Source: Atopobiaceae bacterium
Lineage (GTDB): Bacteria > Actinomycetota > Coriobacteriia > Coriobacteriales > Atopobiaceae
Direction: 5' to 3'
Assembly: GCA_022483015.1 (NCBI GenBank)
Contig: JAKVOB010000001.1
Coordinates: forward strand, 310,001-374,000
Length of the DNA: 64,000 nucleotides
Below are positions 58,501-64,000 of this stretch, one piece after another (within the stretch, counting starts at the first letter, position 1; every line of letters starts with the position of its first letter). The notes under the pieces are model-generated. The model was not told the origin of the DNA, ran no database searches, and saw only the letters and a program-made list of their open reading frames with translations. Position numbers and translations under genes: made by a program.

Positions 58501-58895
58501 TCCTCGTACCATGAGGGACGGACCGGCCGCGGGTGATAGACCGTCACCTGGAACGACGGGGGCATGTGGTCATAGACGGCACCTTCGCCGCCCGTCCTCC
58601 CCTGGGGGGCCCCGAGGTAGCGCACGATGCCGCCCGAGCACTCGATCACGAAGCAGTACCAGAGGGTCTTGGGATCGCCCGCTGGTAGGGTGCACGAGAA
58701 CCTCAGATGGTCTCCCTGGGGGGCAAGCATCATGGTGACGTAGGACTCCCCCACGCCATCCTCCCATGTGCGACAGGTCACCACGGCGTCGGGGTCATCC
58801 CAGATGTCTATGGCAAGAGAAACGGCGCCGCCATCACACACGGCGCCGTAGGGGCTTCGATAATCAGTATCCCTGCTGTTATGACGAGCTCTCAT
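55587..58895 (-). CDS. malQ: Fusion of a GH13 alpha-amylase/neopullulanase and a GH77 4-alpha-glucanotransferase
   Basis: One 1102-residue protein combining two glucan enzymes. Residues 1-125 are an N-terminal beta domain like those of neopullulanases. GH13 follows (about 130-630) with VILDGVFNHTG, the catalytic Asp352 (GWRLDVADE), Glu381 (GEVWED) and Asp456 (GSHDR). From about 651, ERGAGILCHVTSLPG opens GH77, with nucleophile Asp905 (RLDHFLGF), acid/base Glu951 (AEDLG) and Asp1000 (THDT). Both triads are intact. There is no signal peptide, so it works on internal glycogen or maltodextrin. Its ATG is 7 bases after the glgA stop; a weak GAGG lies upstream. The gene name reflects the GH77 half only. 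Confidence 0.92.
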   Translation of the reverse strand: MRARHNSRDTDYRSPYGAVCDGGAVSLAIDIWDDPDAVVTCRTWEDGVGESYVTMMLAPQGDHLRFSCTLPAGDPKTLWYCFVIECSGGIVRYLGAPQGRTGGEGAVYDHMPPSFQVTVYHPRPVRPSWYEDGIVYQIFPDRFRRGDDWKANAKVELEGHRHGPDRVLVQDWDRPPTYQKDDEGHITCWDFYGGTLRGITGELSRLREMGFTVIYLNPIFEAASNHRYDTGDYMRIDPLLGTEEDFRALCVEASSLGMHVILDGVFNHTGCDSRYFNKYGNYPGLGAYQSEESPYRSWYKIENDGKTYCSWWGVADLPDVEEEEPSYRRFMLGRDGVVRHWLRAGASGWRLDVADELPDDFIAAIKGAVLEERPNGLLIGEVWEDASNKVAYGKTRRYLLGDELDSAMDYPFRTALLDFLTNEIPADEVVERMLSLQESYPPEAFACALNLLGSHDRTRLLSVLGGCPDPSGMTEQERACYRLTEGQRGLAKSRLWLAALVQMTMPGVPCVYYGDEAGLEGLTDPCNRGTFPWGHEDADCETIYRNAMALRRTFPYLVNGTFEPLSCGDDVYGFIRRGTGEHSGESLVVFVNRSSSCEHDAYVRVQGDQVEDLVGGAQVTLEAGLAHVLLSPLGSAVLYFHGAERIAQAPERGAGILCHVTSLPGGRDGHGTLGAEARHFVDQLASCGLTYWQVLPVNPTDEHGSPYAGVSAMAGNVNLLEEDEAALRAGFARFDETDHDYRSFCEANAGWLDPYACFAAIHAARDDEPWQEWPLDLRHYDSELAVDPRFAREVRFRRFCQYRFEREWQDLHAYAHDHGVHIIGDMPMYVSADSADVWANPDLFRLDDAGLASEQAGTPPDAFAADGQLWGNPTYDWKVMATDGYSWWLDRLRRAFSLYDYVRLDHFLGFSSYYAIEEGKTAREGRWLPGPGMALFEAAYERLGRLPVIAEDLGTITPAVRALVAQGGFTGMDVLEFSDADVLQGYVPSPGKVAYTSTHDTSTLLGWSELRYGVAGEEARTLADRLACSVWGSRASVVIMPLQDALALDDTARMNVPGTAEGNWSWQAEEGAFDGSVPFLSQITLESHRGPGRGPDQGPDEG

Positions 58896-58902
58896 AGGGT
58901 GG

Positions 58903-61239
58903 TTACCTCGTACCCTCCTTGGATGCGTGCTTCGGTGCCGGCTTGGCCGTTGGCTTCTTGGCGGCCTTCGCGGCCGGCTTGGCCGCAGGCTTTGCGGCGA
59001 CCTTCGCGGCCGGCTTGGCCGCAGGCTTCACCGTGGACTTGGCGACCGACTTGGCTACTGGCTTTGTCGCAGACTTCGCGACCGGCTTTGCTGCGGCCTT
59101 GGTAGCAGGCTTTGCCGCGTGCTTCACAGCGGGCTTTGCAGCAGGCTTGGCGGCCGACTTCGCCGAAGGCTTGGCCACGACCTTGGTAGCGGGCTTGCTT
59201 GCCGACTTCGCTGCAGGCTTTCCTGCTGGCTTTGCCGTGTGCTTCACAGCGGGCCTAGCCGCAGGCTTCGCGGCAGGCTTCGCGGCAGGCTTCGCCGAAG
59301 GCTTAGGCGTCGTCCTTGCCGCAGGCTTGGCCGAGGTCTTGGCCACGTGCTTTGCCGCCGGCTTAGCGACGGGCTTCACAGCGGGCTTTGCCGCCGGCTT
59401 AGCGACGGGCTTCACAGCGGGCTTTGCCGCCGGCTTAGCGACGGGCTTGGCTGCGGTCTTGGCCGCAGGCTTTGCGGCAGGCTTCACGGCCGACTTTGCG
59501 GCAGGCTTTGCGGCAGGCTTCACGGCCGACTTTGCGGCAGGCTTTGCGGCAGGCTTCGAAGGGGCCACCGTGAGCGATGAAGTGGCCGCCTTGGAGCCCG
59601 TCGACGCCATGGCTGTCGGCCTTGCGGGAGGAACCTTGGCGATGGGCTGGGGCTTCACCTGGACGATGGGCTTTGGTCCAGACTTGACGACGGCCTTGGG
59701 CTCGGGGTTCTTCTCGGAAGGCTCGGCCTTGGGCTCGGGGCTCTTCGCGGCAGGCTTGGGCTCAGAAAGGTCGATCTCGGGATGAAGCCCCAGATAGACA
59801 TCCTTGTACTCCTCGGCAGCCTTCTCCCACCCAAAGTCGGTGGACATACCATGGACCATGAGGTCATGCCACGCCTGGCACTCGTAACGGTAGACGCCCA
59901 CGGCACCGAGTGCGCAGTCGCGGAACTCGTCCCCGTTGAAGTTGGCGAAGCTGAATCCCGTTCCCTCGCCCGTATAGTGGTTGAAGGGGATGACCGTGTC
60001 CTTGAGGCCGCCGGTCTCGCGCACGATGGGAATCGTGCCATAGCGCATGGCGATCATCTGCGAGAGTCCACAGGGCTCGAACTGCGAGGGCATGAGGAAC
60101 ATGTCCGCCCCCGCATACATGCGATGAGAGAACGCCGGGTCGAAGGCGATGCAGGCGCGCATGTTGTCGTGGTACTTCCAGTCGAAGTAGCGCAGGGAGT
60201 CCTCGTAGGAGCGGTCACCCGTCCCGAGGATGGCCACCTGCACGCCCTGACCCAGGATGGCGTCGAGCGCATACTGGATGAGGTCGAGCCCCTTCTGCTT
60301 GGTGAGGCGCGAGACCATGACCATGAGCGGGCGGTACGGATCGACGTCGAAGCCGAGCTCGCGCTGGAGCGCGGCCTTACACTCGGCCTTGCCCGAGAGG
60401 TCATCGACCGAGAACTCCTTGGCGATTCCCTTGTCATGGACAGGGTTGAACTCCTCCATGTCGATGCCGTTGAGGATCCCATGGAGCACGCTCTCGCGCA
60501 TGCGGAACATGCCATCCATGCCCTCGCCGTAGTACGGCATCTTGAGCTCCTGGGCATAGGAGGGGCTCACCGTGGTGAGCGCATCGGAATACGCGAGCGC
60601 CCCCTTCATGAAGTTCACCGTCTTCGGTCCGCAGGCCATCTGGCTCGCGGCCGCAGGGACGTGCGCGAGGCCACAGATGTCACCGAGGACGTCCTCGGAG
60701 TACTGGCCCTGGAACTTCACGTTATGAACCGTGAACACGGTCTTGATGTGCTCGTACTCGGGCAGGCCCTGATAGAACTCGCGCAGGAAGACCGGTGCCA
60801 TGGCGCACTGCCAGTCGTTGCAGTGGAGCACGTCACAGGTGAATCCAGGGATGTACTGGATGCACTCGACCACGGCCTTCGAGAAGAACGCGAAGCGCTC
60901 GGCGTCGTCGAAGTAGCCGTAGGCCCCGTCACGACCGAAGTAGTCCTGGTTGTCGACGAAGTAGAAGTCGATGCCGCGATAGTGAATCCGCTCGATGCCA
61001 CAGTAGGGGTTGCGCCAGCTGAGCGGCAGGTAGAAGTCACAGACGTGCTCCATCTTCTCCTGCCACTCGGGAGCGATGAACCCATACTTGGGAAGGATCA
61101 CCGACACGTCGAGTCCCGCATGGGCAAGCTCGACGGGGAGCGTCCCCGCGACATCGCCCAAGCCGCCCGTCTTCACGAAGGGTGCCGCCTCGGACGCGGC
61201 GAACAGGACATGCAGCTTCCTCTGCTCGGCCTTGCTCAT
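58903..61239 (-). CDS. glgA: Glycogen synthase GlgA with a long Lys/Pro/Ala-repeat tail
   Basis: Residues 1-491 are a complete GT5 ADP-glucose-dependent glycogen synthase: KTGGLGDVAGTLP (Lys23 binds ADP-glucose), LHCNDWQCAM, VFTVHNVKFQGQY, LNGIDMEEFNP, MVSRLTKQKGLDL and the C-terminal SQFEPCGLSQMIAMRYGTIPIVRETGGL. About 287 further residues follow. From about residue 562 they are tetrads such as KPAA, KPAV, KSAV and KPVA with a Lys roughly every fourth position, like histone H1 tails. No normal GlgA has this. The stop is at 58903-58905. The start ATG overlaps the glgD stop by 4 bases (ATGA), and a GAGAGGG lies upstream. Codon use in the tail is consistent with the genome. Confidence 0.95.
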   Translation of the reverse strand: MSKAEQRKLHVLFAASEAAPFVKTGGLGDVAGTLPVELAHAGLDVSVILPKYGFIAPEWQEKMEHVCDFYLPLSWRNPYCGIERIHYRGIDFYFVDNQDYFGRDGAYGYFDDAERFAFFSKAVVECIQYIPGFTCDVLHCNDWQCAMAPVFLREFYQGLPEYEHIKTVFTVHNVKFQGQYSEDVLGDICGLAHVPAAASQMACGPKTVNFMKGALAYSDALTTVSPSYAQELKMPYYGEGMDGMFRMRESVLHGILNGIDMEEFNPVHDKGIAKEFSVDDLSGKAECKAALQRELGFDVDPYRPLMVMVSRLTKQKGLDLIQYALDAILGQGVQVAILGTGDRSYEDSLRYFDWKYHDNMRACIAFDPAFSHRMYAGADMFLMPSQFEPCGLSQMIAMRYGTIPIVRETGGLKDTVIPFNHYTGEGTGFSFANFNGDEFRDCALGAVGVYRYECQAWHDLMVHGMSTDFGWEKAAEEYKDVYLGLHPEIDLSEPKPAAKSPEPKAEPSEKNPEPKAVVKSGPKPIVQVKPQPIAKVPPARPTAMASTGSKAATSSLTVAPSKPAAKPAAKSAVKPAAKPAAKSAVKPAAKPAAKTAAKPVAKPAAKPAVKPVAKPAAKPAVKPVAKPAAKHVAKTSAKPAARTTPKPSAKPAAKPAAKPAARPAVKHTAKPAGKPAAKSASKPATKVVAKPSAKSAAKPAAKPAVKHAAKPATKAAAKPVAKSATKPVAKSVAKSTVKPAAKPAAKVAAKPAAKPAAKAAKKPTAKPAPKHASKEGTR
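58920..59560 (-). repeat. Tandem DNA repeats encoding the GlgA basic tail
   Basis: The tail is built of 12-base variants (one KPxA unit). A 36-bp unit is exactly duplicated at 59354-59389 and 59390-59425 with a partial third copy to 59448; a second 36-bp family recurs at about 59470-59550. Such identity at DNA level indicates recent slippage or duplication. Confidence 0.85.
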
Positions 61240-62336
61240 ACCTGTCCCTCTCCCTTGCCCTGCACGAGCACCGCCTCAGGAGTGCCCCTCAGCTCGGTCC
61301 GCGCAGGGATGACGTTGTTGCGATCGACGATGGCGTTCTCTACGCGGGCACCGCTCTCGATGACACAACCCTGCATGACGATGCTGTTGCGGACGGTCGC
61401 GCCGCTATCGACGCGGACGTTCCTTCCCAGGATGCTGTCGGAGATGGCGCCTTGGATGCGGCAGCCCGCAGAGACGAGGGAGTTGCTCGCATGACCACCG
61501 GTCTCGTACTTTGCCGGCGGAGTGTCATGGGCCTTGGTGAGGATGGGCCTGCCTGCCGGGAAGAGCTGGTCATCGATCTGGGGGTTGAGCAGTTCCATGC
61601 TGTGACGGAAGTAGCTGGCCGCGTTGAAGATGCCTGCCGCGAACCCATCGAAGTTGAACGTGCGCACATCGACGCGCTCGAAGTCGGACTGCATGGCCTC
61701 GAAGAGGTCGAGGTAGTCGACGGCCGCATACCACTCGAGGTACTTGAGCAGCAGCTCGCGAGAGACGATGAAGCAGTCGAGGAAGGCGGTGTCGCCGAAC
61801 TTGCACCCGTGGGTGACGCCCTTCACGCGACCGTCCTGGACGAAGCACGAGGTGATGTCCTCGTCCGCGGCCTTGGCCTCCTGGGTGACGACGGTGATGT
61901 CGGCCCCGGACTCCTTGTGCGCGGCGATGAGCTCGCGGAAGTCCATGTTATAGACGATGTTCGAGGCGCAGCAGACCACATAGGGAGCCTTGTCCCGCTC
62001 GAGGAAGATCTTGTTGTGCTCGATGTCGCGGAGCAGGAAGCGCGCACCCGTGCGTGACGTTCCGGAGGCGGTGCCGGGAAGCATGAACAGGCCGCCGTTC
62101 TTGCGGTCGAGCGCCCAGTCCTTGCCGGAGCCCACATGGTCGATGAGCGAGCGATAGTTGTAGGGCATCACGACGCCGACCGTGCGGATGCCGGCGTTCA
62201 CCATGTTGGAGAGCGGGAAGTCGATGAGACGATAGCGACCCAGGTACGGCAGGGACGCGACGGGGCGCGCCTCGGTGAGGGCACTCTGGCTCTTGGTGGA
62301 GTAGTTCGTGGTGATGAGTCCGATTGCGCTTTCCAT
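61236..62336 (-). CDS. glgD: Glucose-1-phosphate adenylyltransferase subunit GlgD
   Basis: Regulatory partner of GlgC in ADP-glucose synthesis, typical of Firmicutes-like heterotetramers. The 366-residue protein has the nucleotidyltransferase fold (LPYLGRYRLIDFPLSNMVNAGI) but lacks the G-rich AGGxGxRL start loop and the catalytic DHxY motif, which here is replaced by CASNIVYNMD. A C-terminal left-handed beta-helix follows. It starts at ATG 62334-62336 with GGAGG overlapping the glgC stop, 2 bases away, and overlaps glgA by 4 bases. Confidence 0.93.
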   Translation of the reverse strand: MESAIGLITTNYSTKSQSALTEARPVASLPYLGRYRLIDFPLSNMVNAGIRTVGVVMPYNYRSLIDHVGSGKDWALDRKNGGLFMLPGTASGTSRTGARFLLRDIEHNKIFLERDKAPYVVCCASNIVYNMDFRELIAAHKESGADITVVTQEAKAADEDITSCFVQDGRVKGVTHGCKFGDTAFLDCFIVSRELLLKYLEWYAAVDYLDLFEAMQSDFERVDVRTFNFDGFAAGIFNAASYFRHSMELLNPQIDDQLFPAGRPILTKAHDTPPAKYETGGHASNSLVSAGCRIQGAISDSILGRNVRVDSGATVRNSIVMQGCVIESGARVENAIVDRNNVIPARTELRGTPEAVLVQGKGEGQV

Positions 62337-62338
62337 GA

Positions 62339-63487
62339 CTATTCCTCCCCCTTCCCTACGACCACGTCATCGCCGATGACAGCCGTGTCCTTTGTCTTGT
62401 CGATGCTGCCGAGACTGACGTTCTCCTCGACCGTGGAGTTCTCGCCGAGGATGGCGCGCACGACCCGCGCCCCGGCCTTGACCCGGGCGCCAGGCAGGAG
62501 CACGGAGTCGATGACGGTGGCCCGCTCTCCCACGAAGGAGTCCGTCGACAGGATCGAGTGGCGGACCGTCCCCAGGACACGGCAGCCATTGGCCACCAGC
62601 GCGTCATCGATCTCGCCGTCAGGACCCACATAGTGGGGTGGTCGCGGCGAGCTGTTCGACATGATGGGGAACTCCGACGAGTAGAGGTCGAAGTCGGGGT
62701 GGGTCCCCAGCAGGCTCATGCTCGTCTCGTGGTAGCTCGCGATGGTGCCGACGTCACGCCAGAAGCCGTTGAACTCGTAGGTGTAGATGCGCTTGTTCTG
62801 CGCGAGCATCGTGGGGATGATGTTCTTGCCGAAGTCATGCTCGGACTGGGGGTCGAGCGCATCGGCCTTGAGCGCCTCGATGAGGGGCTTGGCAGAGAAG
62901 ACGTAGATGCCCATGGAGGCGAGGTTCGAGTCAGGCTTGGTGGGCTTCTCGGTGAACTTGGTCACACGGTCGTCCTCGTCCTGCGTGATGATGCCGAAGC
63001 GCGAGGCCTCCTCCCAGGCCACTGGCATGACCGAGATGGTGAGGTCGGCGTTGTTGGCGATGTGGGCATCGACCATCTTGCGATAGTCCATGCGATAGAG
63101 GTGGTCTCCGGAGAGGATCACGACATACTCGGGGTCGTTGGTCTCGATGTAGCCGATGTTCTGATAGACGGCGTCTGCCGTGCCCTCATACCATGACCCG
63201 CCGGTCTCGGTGGCATACGGGGGGAGCACCGAGATGCCGGCGCCTCGCTCGTCGAGGTTCCAGGCAGCGCCGGTACCGATGTAGGAGTGCAGGAGGTAGG
63301 GACGATACTGCGTGAGGACACCGACCGTGTCGATGCCAGAGTTCGCGCAGTTGGAAAGTGAGAAGTCGATGATGCGGAACTTGCCGCCGAACGAGACCGC
63401 CGGCTTGGCTATGTTTCTCGTCAGCGCTCCCAGCCTGCTCCCCTGCCCGCCGGCAAGAAGCATTGCTATGCATTCCCTCTTGCTCAT
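62339..63487 (-). CDS. glgC: Glucose-1-phosphate adenylyltransferase catalytic subunit GlgC
   Basis: Makes ADP-glucose, the glycogen precursor, from ATP and glucose-1-phosphate. The 382-residue protein shows [60 protein letters not shown] and the sugar-phosphate site [10 protein letters not shown], with a C-terminal beta-helix that carries allosteric control. Start ATG 63485-63487 after GAAGGGG. It follows glgP by 32 bases. The long frame to 63619 reaches into glgP and is not used. Confidence 0.97.
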   Translation of the reverse strand: MSKRECIAMLLAGGQGSRLGALTRNIAKPAVSFGGKFRIIDFSLSNCANSGIDTVGVLTQYRPYLLHSYIGTGAAWNLDERGAGISVLPPYATETGGSWYEGTADAVYQNIGYIETNDPEYVVILSGDHLYRMDYRKMVDAHIANNADLTISVMPVAWEEASRFGIITQDEDDRVTKFTEKPTKPDSNLASMGIYVFSAKPLIEALKADALDPQSEHDFGKNIIPTMLAQNKRIYTYEFNGFWRDVGTIASYHETSMSLLGTHPDFDLYSSEFPIMSNSSPRPPHYVGPDGEIDDALVANGCRVLGTVRHSILSTDSFVGERATVIDSVLLPGARVKAGARVVRAILGENSTVEENVSLGSIDKTKDTAVIGDDVVVGKGEE

Positions 63488-63519
63488 GGTGCACCCCTTC
63501 CCTTCGAAGTCCGAACCAC

Positions 63520-64000
63520 CTATGACGCGTGCCAGATCTCCTTCGCATACTCGCGAATCGTACGGTCGCTCGCAAAGTAGCCCGAGGTTGCCGTGTTGTG
63601 GAGCGCGATGCGGTTCCACCGGTGCGCGTCGGGGTAGATTGCCGTGAGCCTCTCCCAGGCGTCGACATAGGACCTGAAGTCCTTGAAGACGAGGTCTGGG
63701 TCATTACCCTGCATGAGATAGTCGTGGATGCTCTCGAAGTTGCCCGAGAGCGAGGCGAACGTACCGTCCACGAGCTCGTCGACCACGCGGCCGAGACGGT
63801 CGCGGTCGTTGTTGTACTCGTCCCACGAGAAGTACGTGCCCGCCGCACGGAGTGCCTCGACGTCTTCCACCCGAAGGCCGAAGACCTCGATGTTGTCGTC
63901 CCCCGCGAGCTGGGCGATCTCGACGTTGGCGCCGTCCATGGTGCCGAGCGTGATGGCGCCGTTCATCATGAGCTTCATGTTGGACGTGCCCGAGGCCTCC
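63520..64000 (-). CDS. glgP: Glycogen phosphorylase, C-terminal part (runs off the right edge)
   Basis: About 160 C-terminal residues of a GT35 phosphorylase, which releases glucose-1-phosphate from glycogen. The fragment includes the PLP phosphate-binding block [27 protein letters not shown], where most homologues have ASGTGN, so one Gly is Ser here. It continues with VFGL, SWDEYNN and the C-terminal [16 protein letters not shown]. It is the upstream gene of the glgP-glgC-glgD-glgA operon in the visible region. The N-terminus and promoter are outside the window. Confidence 0.95.
   Translation of the reverse strand, partial: EASGTSNMKLMMNGAITLGTMDGANVEIAQLAGDDNIEVFGLRVEDVEALRAAGTYFSWDEYNNDRDRLGRVVDELVDGTFASLSGNFESIHDYLMQGNDPDLVFKDFRSYVDAWERLTAIYPDAHRWNRIALHNTATSGYFASDRTIREYAKEIWHAS

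Noticed and set aside
58920-59560. Regular repeats that might suggest a CRISPR array
   Set aside because: They are 12- and 36-bp coding repeats without spacers, in frame with the glgA tail; there are no cas genes.

Overview
The window looks like chromosomal DNA of a high-GC, anaerobic Gram-positive bacterium. The best fit is the class Coriobacteriia (Olsenella/Atopobium/Collinsella type). This is inferred from three things: strong GGAGG-type ribosome sites matching the 16S 3' end in the window, oxygen-independent nucleotide reduction (NrdD/NrdG), and a B. subtilis-like clpC-disA-ispD-ispF-cysE-cysS-rlmB-yacP cluster in a very GC-rich genome. No phage, insertion sequence or CRISPR array was seen. 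Most genes are housekeeping and lie on the minus strand.

Layout. 1-2557: anaerobic ribonucleotide reductase operon, in which the glycyl-radical tail is a separate 66-residue gene. 2845-6540: a homocysteine-methyltransferase-like protein without zinc ligands, a DtxR-type regulator, an LCP-family wall ligase and MurA. 6702-17439: yacP, rlmB, cysS, cysE, ispF, ispD, disA, clpC, lysS; disA and clpC each carry an apparent one-base frameshift. 17579-23588: greA, a TatA with a zinc-ribbon tail, two spermidine-synthase-like proteins around an MTA phosphorylase, a SulP transporter and a GtrA protein. 23767-31707: S10 carboxypeptidase, a palindromic repeat cluster, tRNA-Pro, ispE, veg, an M24 peptidase, nagB, rdgB, rph, murI, tRNA-Val. 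31814-37779: a MurE-type ligase, HAD phosphatase, iron alcohol dehydrogenase, CstA. 38230-42423: a tandem pair of unrecognised helical-repeat proteins, BioY, Hsp20 and a proline-rich membrane protein. 42433-47565: a zinc-ribbon/PASTA membrane protein with a small acidic partner, an M19 dipeptidase, a patatin and a membrane-bound XRE regulator with a histidine-rich repeat domain. 47736-53048: one rRNA operon (16S-23S-5S, minus strand, no spacer tRNA). 53086-64000: glucose-1-phosphate/glycogen metabolism (phosphohexomutase-like, galU, GH13-GH77 fusion, glgA, glgD, glgC, glgP).

How the parts work together. The glycogen block is a tight operon: GlgC/GlgD make ADP-glucose, GlgA polymerises it, GlgP and the GH13-GH77 fusion degrade and rearrange glucans, and GalU plus the mutase-like protein would connect to UDP-glucose. 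No branching enzyme is in the window. The wall theme (MurA, MurI, MurE-like, LCP, PASTA protein) recurs but is scattered. The most unusual items are the split NrdD, the roughly 290-residue Lys/Pro/Ala tail on glycogen synthase, the His-repeat membrane XRE protein, and the palindromic repeat cluster at 25.4 kb.
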